Source of the DNA: Parahaliea mediterranea
GTDB taxonomy: Bacteria; Pseudomonadota; Gammaproteobacteria; Pseudomonadales; Halieaceae
Assembly (NCBI RefSeq): GCF_003402235.1
Contig: NZ_QEWO01000002.1
Location: 744,001-808,000 of the forward strand
Reading direction: 5' to 3'
Length of the DNA: 64,000 nucleotides
A program made the position numbers and the translations under genes. Below, one piece after another: positions 32,273 to 40,583 of the stretch (the stretch's first letter is position 1; each line of letters starts with the position of its first letter). The notes under the pieces were generated by a model, which saw nothing but the letters and a program-made list of their open reading frames with translations, had not been told where the DNA came from and did not search any database.

Positions 32273-33310
32273 ATGACTTCCATGAGCTCACTGGTCGACA
32301 GCGCCGACCCCACCTGGCACCGCTACCGGGACAACTTCCCGCGCCAGGCCATGGGCATCACCCGCTATCTTGAAGGCCAGATCATGGAACGCCTGGCCGG
32401 GGAGTACGGCTTTACCCGCCTGCGCCTGTACTACGAGCCCTATATTTCGCTGGTGCCACCCACCGGCACCCGCCTTACCGACCTCGCCGAGGCCCTTGGC
32501 ATTTCGCGCCAGGCCGCCAACCAGACCGCCAACCAGATTGAAGCGGCGGGCTACATTGAGCGCGCCCCCGACCCGGACGATGGCCGCGCCAAGCGGATTG
32601 TGCTCACAGAGCAGGGGGTTGCCCTGCGCCGCCACGGGGTCACGGTGGCCGAGCGCCTGGAGCGCGAAGTTGGCAAGATCATCGGCGCTCGCTTGCTGAA
32701 GCAGAGCGTGATCGCCCTGGTGGACTTTTGCGAGCGCAGGCAGATCCTGCCACCGGATTTTCAGCAGTTGCGCCACAACCGGGCCGCGCTGGTGGGGTTG
32801 CTGCCGCGCTTCAGTGACTATCTCACCCAGCGCCTGATGGAGCTGACCCAGCGCCGTGGCCACGGCGGCCTCAAGCTGTCCTTTGGCCAGGTGCTGTCAC
32901 TGATCGGCCCGGAAGGCGGGCGCATTCTGCAGATTGCCGCCCTGCAGAATGTGAGCAAGCAGGCCATCAGCGCCATTGCCAGTGAGTTGGAAGAGCAGGG
33001 TTATATCTACCGCGAGCAGGACCCGGCCGACGCCCGCCAGGTGCTGCTGCGCTTTACCGGCCTTGGGCGCAAGCTGATCGAGGATTCGGTGATCGGCATC
33101 GACGAACTGGAGGCGGAGATTCGCGCCACCATCGGCCCCGATGCACTGGACAACCTGCGCACCGCCCTGAAGAAGCTGTATCACGCGCTGCAGCTGGAAG
33201 TGTCCGTGTTCAGCCGCAGCGCGCCGGATATCAGCCAGCTGGCCCGCGAACTGCGGGAGAAGCTCGGCCCACAGGCACGACGTGAACTGGCGGAACTGCT
33301 GCTCAAATAA
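32273..33310 (+). CDS. Tandem (two-domain) MarR-family transcriptional regulator
   Basis: A 345-residue protein with two MarR-type winged helices in one chain, twice the usual length. Domain 1 has TDLAEALGISRQAANQTANQ and the wing PDPDDGRAKRIVLTEQG. Domain 2 has LQIAALQNVSKQAISAIAS and the wing QDPADARQVLLRFTGLG. A single chain may act as a built-in dimer, and a dimer of chains would offer four helices. It is first in an operon with a sterol-desaturase homologue, a CMD-family protein and a sulfatase. Its own promoter carries the triple half-site operator also found upstream of two other steroid gene pairs, so it is the likely regulator of that set. Confidence 0.88.
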   Translation: MTSMSSLVDSADPTWHRYRDNFPRQAMGITRYLEGQIMERLAGEYGFTRLRLYYEPYISLVPPTGTRLTDLAEALGISRQAANQTANQIEAAGYIERAPDPDDGRAKRIVLTEQGVALRRHGVTVAERLEREVGKIIGARLLKQSVIALVDFCERRQILPPDFQQLRHNRAALVGLLPRFSDYLTQRLMELTQRRGHGGLKLSFGQVLSLIGPEGGRILQIAALQNVSKQAISAIASELEEQGYIYREQDPADARQVLLRFTGLGRKLIEDSVIGIDELEAEIRATIGPDALDNLRTALKKLYHALQLEVSVFSRSAPDISQLARELREKLGPQARRELAELLLK

Positions 33311-33328
33311 CCTGCGGAGACCAAGGCC

Positions 33329-34054
33329 ATGACCGACTGGCTGACAACACTCGCAAGCCACTACCACTGGCAGGCAGCTCTGGTGGTGCTGGCCGGCGTG
33401 GTGCTGATCACCAAGGCCGGGCAGTGGCTGGCCTTCAAAGTGCCGGCGCTACAGCGCATGCGCGAGCTCAACCGCATTGAGGACAGTAAGAAAAAGGCCC
33501 TGCCCAAGTACCCCCCCATGATGAAGGCCAGCCGCAACATCGGCGCCATTACCAACCTGGCCTTTTTCCTGTTGATCCTACCCTTCTGTGTCAGCTTCCA
33601 GTTCGAGGGTATTACCTGGATGCTACTGGATGTCGTCATCATCCTCATGGTCTACGACTTCTTCTACTACCTGTGCCACCGCTTCTGGTTTCATGGCAAC
33701 GGCTGGATGCGACGGGTACACGCTGTGCACCACCAGGCACGCCAGCCCACCCACATCGACGCCTATTACGTGCACCCCTTCGAAACCTTTGTCGGCATTG
33801 CCCTGTACCTTGGCTCCCTGGCCCTGCTGGCGGCACTGCTTGGGCCATTCCATGTGGCCACGGTGATTGCGACCTATGTGATCTTCACCCAGCTCAACAT
33901 CATCAACCACACCTTTGTGGAGCTGCCCTACTTCCCCTTTCGCAGCCTGTCGTGGATAACCGCCAAGCACCACGTGCATCACGAGAACATGCACCGGGGC
34001 AACTACGCCACCATCACCCTGCTGTACGACAAACTGTTCGGCACCCTGGACTAA
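33329..34054 (+). CDS. Sterol desaturase / fatty-acid hydroxylase superfamily membrane protein (2)
   Basis: A 241-residue membrane di-iron enzyme, clearly paralogous to the one at 11618. Both read MVYD-[LF]-FYY before a first His cluster (here HRFWFH), then VHAVHHQAR, and end in HRGNYATITLLYDKL-x-GTL. The third cluster is KHHVHHENMH. It begins 18 bases after the MarR stop, in the same operon as the sulfatase. The sterol hydroxylation role is inferred from the family and locus; fatty-acid or carotenoid relatives exist. Confidence 0.87.
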   Translation: MTDWLTTLASHYHWQAALVVLAGVVLITKAGQWLAFKVPALQRMRELNRIEDSKKKALPKYPPMMKASRNIGAITNLAFFLLILPFCVSFQFEGITWMLLDVVIILMVYDFFYYLCHRFWFHGNGWMRRVHAVHHQARQPTHIDAYYVHPFETFVGIALYLGSLALLAALLGPFHVATVIATYVIFTQLNIINHTFVELPYFPFRSLSWITAKHHVHHENMHRGNYATITLLYDKLFGTLD

Positions 34055-34085
34055 AAAGCACAATTCGCCTGGAGAACGTCCCACC

Positions 34086-34460
34086 ATGAGCAACAAGAGT
34101 CGCCGCGAGATTGGCCTGGAAACCATCAACGACGTTTACGCCGGTGATGTCATCACGCCCCCCGAAGGCTTTGCCTTCAGCGACGTTATGCTGGAGCAGT
34201 TGTTCGCCGAAATCTGGACGCGCGACACCCTGGCCATGCGCGACAAGCGTATGCTGTTGCTGGGCATCATCGCCGAGAAGGGCGAGCCCACCACCTTCAA
34301 AATCCAGCTCAAGGCCTCGCTCAAGCGCGGCGAAATGAACGCCGACGAAGCGCGCGAGTTGCTGCTGTTCATCGCTCAGTACGCCGGCTATCCACGGGCC
34401 GCGGCGCTGATTGGCCCGGTGGAAGAAGCCATAGCCGAAGCGAGCCAGAACGCCGGGTAA
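34086..34460 (+). CDS. Carboxymuconolactone decarboxylase (CMD) family protein
   Basis: A 124-residue protein with the CMD/AhpD-like helical fold (FAEIWTRDTLAMRDKRMLLL, then ARELLLFIAQYAGYPRAAAL). It has no cysteine at all, so it is not an AhpD-type peroxidase. Stand-alone members include gamma-carboxymuconolactone decarboxylase and many of unknown role. It begins 31 bases after the sterol-desaturase stop, and the sulfatase gene follows five bases later, so the genes are one operon. Confidence 0.85.
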   Translation: MSNKSRREIGLETINDVYAGDVITPPEGFAFSDVMLEQLFAEIWTRDTLAMRDKRMLLLGIIAEKGEPTTFKIQLKASLKRGEMNADEARELLLFIAQYAGYPRAAALIGPVEEAIAEASQNAG

Positions 34461-34465
34461 ACGCC

Positions 34466-36823
34466 ATGAACACGCCATTTACAACGGCGCTGGCGCTGGC
34501 CGGCGCCCTGTTGCTTGGCGCCTGCGACAACGGCAGCGCCCATGCGCCCACCACCGCAGCAGCGGCAACAGTTACCACAACAGCCGCCACTTTCAGCGGC
34601 GACATTGCCACCACCCACGGCGACTCCCAACCCGACTACCTGCCCCGCCCGCGCCCACCGGAGGGTGCGCCCAATGTGGTGATTGTGCTGGCGGACGACC
34701 TTGGCTACAGCGACATTGCCCCCTACGGCGGCGATATCCGCACCCCCAACCTGGCGGCGCTGGCCGAAAGCGGCCTGCGCTACAGCGACTTCACCGTGAC
34801 CGGCGTGTGCTCGCCCACCCGTGCGGCCCTGCTCACCGGGCTCAACCACCACTCGGCCGGTGTCGGCTGGCTGGCAGAGTGGGATGCGGGCTTTCCCGGC
34901 TATCGCGGCGAATTGCGCGCAGACGTGGCCACCCTGCCGGAGATTTTGCGCGAACACGGCTACGCCACGCTGATGGCCGGCAAGTGGCACCTGACCCATT
35001 CCAACAAGCGCTCGCGCCTGGGGCCCTTCGATAGCTGGCCCACCCAGCGTGGCTTCGACCGCTACTGGGGCTTCCTCGACGGCGAAGCCAGTCAGTGGCA
35101 ACCCCACGCCCTGATCGACGGCACCACCCAGCTGCCGCCGGTCAGCGACCCCGACTTCTACTTTCCCGACGCCCTCACCGACCAGGCCATCGGCATGATC
35201 CGCGACCTGCGGGCGCTGGATGGCGACAAGCCCTTCTTCCTGTATTACACCCCCGGCGCGCCCCACGCCCCCCACCACACCAAAGCCCAGGACAGGGCGC
35301 GCTACCGCGGTGCCTTCGATGCCGGCTACGACGCCATTCGCAGCCAGCGCCTGGCCGCGCAAAAGGCCCTTGGCCTGCTGCCCGAACACACCCGCCTGTC
35401 GCCACCCAACCCCGGCGTTACCCCCTGGCAGGATCTTGGCGCCGACGAGCGCAGGCTGTATACCGCGCTGCAGGAGAACTACGCAGCCTTTGTAGACAAC
35501 CTGGACCAGAACATCGGCCGCCTGCGCACCTACCTCGGCGAGATTGGCGAACTGGAAAATACGATTTTTATTTTCCTGTCAGACAATGGCGCCAGCCGCG
35601 AGGTGGGTGTTCACGGCTCGGGCAATGTGATGGCCTTCTTCCACAACCGGCCACTCACCGTGCAGGAAAGCCTTGGCTATCTGGATCGCCTCGGCGAAAC
35701 CGACACCCACCCCCACTATCCCCACGGCTGGCTGCAGGCCAGCAACACCCCCTTCGCCCACGCCAAGCGCACCAACTGGGCGGGCGGCGTGCGGGTGCCC
35801 TTTATCATCGCCTGGCCCGCCGGCATCGAGGCGCGCGGCGGCATTCGCCACCAGTTCCACCATGTCAATGACATTGCGCCGACCCTGCTGGAACTGCTGG
35901 GCATCACCCCGCCGAACCTTGTGGGTGGACGGCAGGTGAAGCCGATGGAAGGTACCAGCCTGGCCTATAGCCTTGCAGACAGCGCCGCGCCAACGCGCAA
36001 AGACGGCCAGTACTACGAAATCGAAGGCCAGCGGGCCTACACCCGGGGCGACTGGAAAATTGTCGGCTTTCGCGAAGAGCGCGAGGCCTACGATGCGCGC
36101 CCCTGGCAGCTCTTTAACATCACCGAAGACCCGGCAGAAACCACCGACCTGGCCGCCGAGTTCCCCGGCAAGGTGGCCGAACTGGACAAACTGTGGTGGC
36201 AGGCAGCGGAGCGCTACGAGGTATTGCCACTGATCGACATGCCCCTGCTGGAGCGCGCTTTTCGCACCCGCGAAAACAATGACGAGCGAAAAGTCTGGCG
36301 CCTGCAGCGCGACATTACACCGATACTGGTGGGCAATGCCCCGACCCTGGCCGGCACCAGCTACCGCATCACCGCCAGGCTGCCCGCAAGGCGAGCCAGC
36401 GACGAAGGCGTGCTGCTGGCCATGGGCGATGCCCACTCGGGCTACAGCCTGTACGTGCAGAGCAATCGCCTGGTGTACGAGTTGAACGTTGGCCACACCC
36501 GCACCCGGGTGGTGTCTGACCGGCCCCTGCCGGAGGGCGCGGTGGAGCTGGCCTGGCACTTTAACAAGGACAACACCGCCCTGGCCCTGGCATCGGGGCT
36601 GCTCAGCAGTGGCAGCATTGACCCCTGGAAAACGCTGGCCGGCCAGGGCCAGTTGCTGATCAATGGCGAGGTGGCCGGCCAGGCCGAGATCACCACCCCA
36701 CTCACGGCAGTGTGGGAGGGCCTGGAAGTGGGCCAGGACAGCCTGAGCCCGGTATCAACCCACTACCGCGCCCCCTTCCGCTACAGCGGTGAACTGCCGG
36801 AAGTGCTGATCGAGATCGAATGA
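34466..36823 (+). CDS. Arylsulfatase-type sulfatase, lipoprotein
   Basis: A 785-residue sulfatase with a lipobox (LLLGACD) placing it on a membrane facing the periplasm. The formylglycine signature is CSPTRAALLTG with Cys115, preceded by the metal strip VLADDLGYSDIAPYGGD. Further active-site strips are MAGKWHLTHSNKRSR, FLYYTPGAPHAPHH and FLSDNGASREVGVHG. A C-terminal beta domain of about 180 residues follows the catalytic part. It could remove sulfate from sterol sulfates or algal sulfated compounds before uptake; membership in the MarR operon favours sterol sulfates. The anaerobic or FGE-type maturase is not in the window. Confidence 0.9.
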   Translation: MNTPFTTALALAGALLLGACDNGSAHAPTTAAAATVTTTAATFSGDIATTHGDSQPDYLPRPRPPEGAPNVVIVLADDLGYSDIAPYGGDIRTPNLAALAESGLRYSDFTVTGVCSPTRAALLTGLNHHSAGVGWLAEWDAGFPGYRGELRADVATLPEILREHGYATLMAGKWHLTHSNKRSRLGPFDSWPTQRGFDRYWGFLDGEASQWQPHALIDGTTQLPPVSDPDFYFPDALTDQAIGMIRDLRALDGDKPFFLYYTPGAPHAPHHTKAQDRARYRGAFDAGYDAIRSQRLAAQKALGLLPEHTRLSPPNPGVTPWQDLGADERRLYTALQENYAAFVDNLDQNIGRLRTYLGEIGELENTIFIFLSDNGASREVGVHGSGNVMAFFHNRPLTVQESLGYLDRLGETDTHPHYPHGWLQASNTPFAHAKRTNWAGGVRVPFIIAWPAGIEARGGIRHQFHHVNDIAPTLLELLGITPPNLVGGRQVKPMEGTSLAYSLADSAAPTRKDGQYYEIEGQRAYTRGDWKIVGFREEREAYDARPWQLFNITEDPAETTDLAAEFPGKVAELDKLWWQAAERYEVLPLIDMPLLERAFRTRENNDERKVWRLQRDITPILVGNAPTLAGTSYRITARLPARRASDEGVLLAMGDAHSGYSLYVQSNRLVYELNVGHTRTRVVSDRPLPEGAVELAWHFNKDNTALALASGLLSSGSIDPWKTLAGQGQLLINGEVAGQAEITTPLTAVWEGLEVGQDSLSPVSTHYRAPFRYSGELPEVLIEIE

Positions 36824-36850
36824 CGCGCGCCGGGGGCTTGTTCTTCCAAG

Positions 36851-36936
36851 GGCATTCACTACAGGCGCTCGCTAAAGGCTTTCACTACGGGCACCCGCTA
36901 AGGGCTTTCACTACAGGCACTCGCTAAAGGCTTTCG
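36851..36936. repeat. 26-bp tandem repeat, 3.3 copies
   Basis: Units at 36851-36876, 36877-36902 and 36903-36928, plus eight bases of a fourth, share the pattern ggcTTTCACTAC-rGGC-rCyCGCTAAr. They lie just after the sulfatase stop and before the convergent VanZ-like gene. No protein or stable hairpin was seen. Confidence 0.8.
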
Positions 36937-36978
36937 CCAGGGCTGCGCCAGGCATTGCGCGATGGCGCACGTTGCACA

Positions 36979-37356
36979 TTAGCCGGCCCGCGCCGGCACC
37001 AGCCAACGGCGCAGCACCAGCCGCCAGGCAGCGCCGGCCAGCGCCACGCCAGCCAGGTTGGCAGCCATGTCCCACAGGCTGAACTGTCGCTCAGCAACCA
37101 ACGCGCCCTGCAGGCACTCCAGGGCAATGGCGGCCACCGCCGTCCAGATCCAGTAGCGTTTCTCACAGAGCCCGGGCAGCACCGCAAAGCAACCGCTGAA
37201 AGCCACCCCGAACAGGGCCAGCAGGTGGCCTATTTTGTCGGACCCATGGGTCATTGGCACCGGCGGCTGGGGTATGAACATGGCCACCAGCACCACTGCC
37301 CAGCACAGCAGGTAGGCCAGCCAGGCCAGGGTCTTCCAGGGGGCGGGCAGGGTCAT
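36979..37356 (-). CDS. VanZ-like membrane protein
   Basis: A 125-residue protein with four hydrophobic segments (LAWLAYLLCWAVVLVAMFI, IGHLLALFGVAFSGCFAVL, YWIWTAVAAIALECLQGAL, AANLAGVALAGAAWRLVL). The strip HGSDKIGHLLA and SLWDMAANLAG fit the VanZ family. VanZ proteins are linked to teicoplanin resistance in Gram-positives, but Gram-negative members are of unknown role. Its ATG overlaps the stop of the Coq4-like gene upstream, so they form an operon. Confidence 0.8.
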   Translation of the reverse strand: MTLPAPWKTLAWLAYLLCWAVVLVAMFIPQPPVPMTHGSDKIGHLLALFGVAFSGCFAVLPGLCEKRYWIWTAVAAIALECLQGALVAERQFSLWDMAANLAGVALAGAAWRLVLRRWLVPARAG

Positions 37357-38108
37357 TGCGGCACCGGCGCCACGGTTGCCACACCCGTCATGCCGGCGCC
37401 GTCCAGCAGGGCGCGCGCCGCCAGGTAGCGCCGCGGTGGTTCCAGCGCCCACTCCCGGCGCAGGCTGTCCAGGGGCTGGGGCAGGTAGTCCTCCAGTGGC
37501 AGGGCCGGCAGCCAGCGGCAGCGGCGGGCCAACTCGGCGCCCTCGGCCACGCAGGCATCCACGTCTATCTCCGGCGCCTGGCGACGAAACTGCCGCCGCC
37601 CCATAAACACAATAAAGTTGATGCCGCGGTTGTGGGTCTGGCCGGTCATGAAGGACAGCAGGCAGAGCTCACCCAGTTCGTCGCGGCCGTAGCCGGTCAG
37701 AACATGCTGCAGGTCGTGAATGTCCCTGAGCCGCGCCCCCAGCCACTGCTGGTCGGCGGGCAGGCGGCGCCGGCCCGGGGCTTCGTCGCTGGCCGCCACC
37801 AGGCCATCGGCGCTCAGCTGCTGGCTCTCCACAAACTGCAGGTAGTGCCAGCCCAGGCTGCCCGCTGGCAGCGAACGCAGGTAATCCCGGTCAGAAAGGC
37901 GGGTGACAATGTCCGGCCGCTGCGCCAGGAGTGTGCGGCCGGTCTCGCTCTGGCCCAGCCTCACCACCGCCCGCTGCAGGCTGTCGCCCTTGAGGGCCTC
38001 GATAATCCGGAACACCTCACCGGTGGCATCCGGGTTGGCAATCAAACGCCGCATCGCCGCCAGGGCGGCCAGCGGTTGCACGCGGTTGTTCCACCAGTTT
38101 GTCATCAT
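37353..38108 (-). CDS. Coq4-family protein
   Basis: A 251-residue protein with the Coq4 zinc motif DIHDLQHVLTGYGRDELGE (H-D-x2-H-x11-E). In eukaryotes Coq4 supports ubiquinone assembly and C1 decarboxylation/hydroxylation. Bacterial homologues occur in genomes with varied lipid metabolism. Two adjacent ATGs (38108, 38105) are possible; upstream codons add an unconserved stretch. A link to the VanZ-like gene is by overlap only. Confidence 0.85.
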   Translation of the reverse strand: MMTNWWNNRVQPLAALAAMRRLIANPDATGEVFRIIEALKGDSLQRAVVRLGQSETGRTLLAQRPDIVTRLSDRDYLRSLPAGSLGWHYLQFVESQQLSADGLVAASDEAPGRRRLPADQQWLGARLRDIHDLQHVLTGYGRDELGELCLLSFMTGQTHNRGINFIVFMGRRQFRRQAPEIDVDACVAEGAELARRCRWLPALPLEDYLPQPLDSLRREWALEPPRRYLAARALLDGAGMTGVATVAPVPQ

Positions 38109-38293
38109 GGCTGCCGTTTCATGACCAGGGTTGCCAACTAGCCTAGCACGGGCACTGGCGCCGAAATAGCGCGGCCGGTGAGCAGGCGGCACGGGCTTAA
38201 AGGGAGCACTGATCCACAAGGCAGCTGACGGGCGTAAACCGAAACCAGTATGCTAGCGCTTTTGCCCCGAACCGTTTGTGGAGCCCTACCGAT

Positions 38294-38647
38294 ATGATTC
38301 GCACCCTCTTTACCCTGCTGCTTTGCACGTGGCTCACCGCCTGTGCCCAATACGAAAACCGCCGCGGCGTCAACGTGAACTGGACGCCCGACAACCTCGG
38401 CCCGGTGCAAACCGGCACCACCACCCGCAGCGACATCCTCGCTCGCCTTGGCCCACCGTCCCAGCTGATCGCCCTGGAGGACGAAACCGTTCTCTACTAC
38501 CTGTTTGAGCAGGCACAGGGCGAGGGCCTGATCCTCATCGCCTACAACCGCTTTGAAGTGAACACCCGCTACGACCGGGCGGTGTTTATCTTCGACCAGA
38601 ACGACCGCCTGGTGGACTACGCCACCCACGTGCACAGTGATGAATAA
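38294..38647 (+). CDS. Small BamE/OmlA-like lipoprotein
   Basis: A 117-residue lipoprotein with signal MIRTLFTLLLCTWLTAC (lipobox LTAC). The body (TTTRSDILARLGPPSQLIAL, then LYYLFEQAQGEGLILIAYN) resembles the SmpA/OmlA/BamE fold, in which a short helix-helix-beta unit with an x-LGPP turn recurs. It overlaps the start of the next gene, which has the same LGPP signature. The function is unknown. Confidence 0.75.
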   Translation: MIRTLFTLLLCTWLTACAQYENRRGVNVNWTPDNLGPVQTGTTTRSDILARLGPPSQLIALEDETVLYYLFEQAQGEGLILIAYNRFEVNTRYDRAVFIFDQNDRLVDYATHVHSDE

Positions 38648-39227
38648 GTGGCACCTGGCGGCCTTGCTGTTGTGGCTGGCGGGCGCCAGCGGGTGCAGCC
38701 AGTGGCACTACCACCTCGGTGAACCGCTGGCCGAGGCCGTGCCGCCACGCAACCAGCCCATGAGCGAGGTGCTGGCCACCCTCGGTCCGCCCCTGCGCCT
38801 GTCGGCCACCCCCAGCGGCTACGTGATGGGCTGGGAATACTGGCGAATCCGCGAAAACAGCCTAGGCTTCAGCCTGGGCGCCCTGGGGGCGGATTTCCTG
38901 TCGGTCGACTGGGGCGATGCCCGCGTTGCCGGCCAGTTCATGCTGGTGAGCTTTAACCGGGCACACCGGGTATCCGGCGCAGCCTACATGACCTGGGACG
39001 GCGATGGCGGCGGTGGCTCGGCCATACAGCCGCTGTTTGGCTTTGCCGAGGTGGTGGATGTGGACGACCTGCTCCAGCCCCTGCCCCAGGATCGCTGGGG
39101 AGCCACCCTGCTGGATCGCCTGCCAGCTGTACTGAACGCCAACGCGCGCCCGGACATGGGCAGCACCGGCATCCAGCAGCGCGGCACCCCGGTGGGCATT
39201 GGCCAGCAATCGCTGGAACTGCCCTGA
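38640..39227 (+). CDS. Lipoprotein paralogous to the preceding BamE-like protein
   Basis: A 195-residue lipoprotein with a signal ending LAGASGC (lipobox). The strip MSEVLATLGPPLRLSATPSG corresponds to the LGPP turn of the previous gene product, and LVSFNRAHRVSGAAYM to its beta part. The C-terminal 60 residues (RLPAVLNANARPDMGSTGIQ) are unlike known families to me. It starts at an ATG overlapping the upstream stop, so the pair is translationally coupled. Confidence 0.75.
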   Translation: MNKWHLAALLLWLAGASGCSQWHYHLGEPLAEAVPPRNQPMSEVLATLGPPLRLSATPSGYVMGWEYWRIRENSLGFSLGALGADFLSVDWGDARVAGQFMLVSFNRAHRVSGAAYMTWDGDGGGGSAIQPLFGFAEVVDVDDLLQPLPQDRWGATLLDRLPAVLNANARPDMGSTGIQQRGTPVGIGQQSLELP

Positions 39228-39391
39228 GCGCGACTTTCACCTGAATGCCAGGGGGCGTGGCTTTTCCGCCGCTGCGGGGCAGCGCGGGGTGCGTGAGGGC
39301 CGCGTGAAGGGGGGCGTGAAGGGCTGCGTAGCGGAAAGCGCTGCACAGCCAAGGCTGGTGCTCTCAGGCAGCGCTCCCTATACTTGCGCCC

Positions 39392-39997
39392 ATGAAAACA
39401 ACACTCCCTGTCGCGGCTCTGGCCGCCTTCCTGTGCACCGCCTGCGACGAATCGGGCATAGATACCCCGTCTGGCGCCCTGAGTTGCGGCGGCGATAACC
39501 TGCTGCAAAACCCCGCCTTTGATACCAATCCCGCCGGCGCCGCGCCGCCGTGGATGTCGTCCCAGCACGCCGGCGAAAAGTCCTTCGAGCTGCGCTACAA
39601 GGACGGGGTGGCCTCCATTGTCAAAATTGCCACCCAGCCCTGGTTCCAGCTGGTGCAGTCGGTGCCGGTGGGCGATTTGCGCGGCAAGCGCCTGCGCTAT
39701 AGCGCCGAACTCAAGCTGGATTTGACCGAAGAAGGCGTTACCCACGGCTTCAATGTTGGCGGCGGCCTCACCGTCACCCTGCGCGGCGACCCGGACCCGG
39801 TCATGGGCGGCGACCGCCTGCTCTACAGCGAGCAGTTTGAGCACGAGCCACACATTGGCACCACCGACTGGGTGAGCGTGTCCACCGACATTGATGTGCC
39901 CGCTAACGCCAGCAGCCTGCGGCTGGGTTTTGCCCAGTACGCCAACGGCGGCATGGAGATTCGACAGCCCGCCCTGTACCTGTGCCAGGCTGACTGA
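39392..39997 (+). CDS. Hypothetical lipoprotein with carbohydrate-binding-like jelly roll
   Basis: A 201-residue lipoprotein with lipobox LCTACDES. The rest (LLQNPAFDTNPAGAAPPW, then a beta-rich body ending GGMEIRQPALYLCQAD) has the pattern of CBM4/9-like jelly-roll domains: an L-x-N-x-x-F-D start, a W shortly after and an I-x-x-P-A-L end. The ligand is unknown. An intrinsic terminator follows its stop. It is a single-gene unit between the lipoprotein pair and the liu operon. Confidence 0.75.
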   Translation: MKTTLPVAALAAFLCTACDESGIDTPSGALSCGGDNLLQNPAFDTNPAGAAPPWMSSQHAGEKSFELRYKDGVASIVKIATQPWFQLVQSVPVGDLRGKRLRYSAELKLDLTEEGVTHGFNVGGGLTVTLRGDPDPVMGGDRLLYSEQFEHEPHIGTTDWVSVSTDIDVPANASSLRLGFAQYANGGMEIRQPALYLCQAD

Positions 39998-40013
39998 CCA
40001 CACTGCTCCCCGG

Positions 40014-40035
40014 GCCGCCACGCCGGCGGCTTTTT
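40014..40035 (+). terminator. Intrinsic terminator after the jelly-roll lipoprotein
   Basis: Stem GCCGCC (40014-40019) and GGCGGC (40025-40030) with a five-base loop is followed directly by TTTTT (40031-40035). It separates the lipoprotein gene from the liu operon. Confidence 0.8.
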
Positions 40036-40065
40036 AGGTACCTGTTTTAGGCGCCTGTTTTGGAC

Positions 40066-40107
40066 CTATAGCTTTACGTTTACGTCAACGTAATTTAGAG
40101 CTATAGT
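40066..40107. promoter_or_regulatory. LiuR box and promoter of the liu operon
   Basis: A perfect dyad TTACGT-CA-ACGTAA lies at 40080-40093, resembling the published LiuR-type motif as I recall it. It is enclosed by a larger inverted repeat CTATAGCT (40066-40073) / AGCTATAG (40099-40106). A promoter fits: TTTACG (40079-40084), 17 bases, TATAGT (40102-40107). LiuR would sit on the -35 region of its own operon. Confidence 0.72.
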
Positions 40108-40136
40108 GACCCTCATATTCGTCAGCAGGCCACACC

Positions 40137-40547
40137 ATGCCGGACAAAACCTACAGCATCTCCGACCTCGCCAGTGAATTCGGTGTCACCACCCGCACCA
40201 TTCGCTTCTACGAGGAAAAGGGCCTGGTACACCCCCGCCGGGACGGCCAGAAGCGCCTGTACTCGGCCGCGGATCGCGTACGCATCAAACTCATTCTGCG
40301 CGGCAAGCGTATCGGCATGAGCCTCAAGGAAAGCGTTGAGGTGATCGACCTCTACGACCCGGAGCACAACAACGAAGAGCAGCTACACTCCCTTATCAGC
40401 ACCGTGAAGGAAAAACGCGAGCGCCTGCTGCAACAGAAAAAGGACATCGACGACATGCTGGCCGGCCTTGACGAGGTGCAGAGCCTGTGTGAACAGGCCC
40501 TGCCGGAGGCACCGCCGGCCCGCACTTCCAAAAACCGGCGGCGCTGA
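40137..40547 (+). CDS. liuR: LiuR, MerR-family regulator of leucine/isovalerate catabolism
   Basis: A 136-residue MerR regulator. The winged HTH reads SISDLASEFGVTTRTIRFYEEKGL followed by HPRRDGQKRLYSAADRVRI (broken here by position only), then a coiled coil (ISTVKEKRERLLQQKKDIDDML). It has no metal-binding cysteine set; the single Cys near the end is not a MerR metal site. Its place as first gene before liuABCDE and the dyad in front of it identify it as LiuR, which represses the pathway until isovaleryl- or 3-methylcrotonyl-CoA-type intermediates appear (established for the family). Confidence 0.93.
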   Translation: MPDKTYSISDLASEFGVTTRTIRFYEEKGLVHPRRDGQKRLYSAADRVRIKLILRGKRIGMSLKESVEVIDLYDPEHNNEEQLHSLISTVKEKRERLLQQKKDIDDMLAGLDEVQSLCEQALPEAPPARTSKNRRR

Positions 40548-40583
40548 CCGCCCGCCCATCCACCACCGCACCAGGACACGCCC

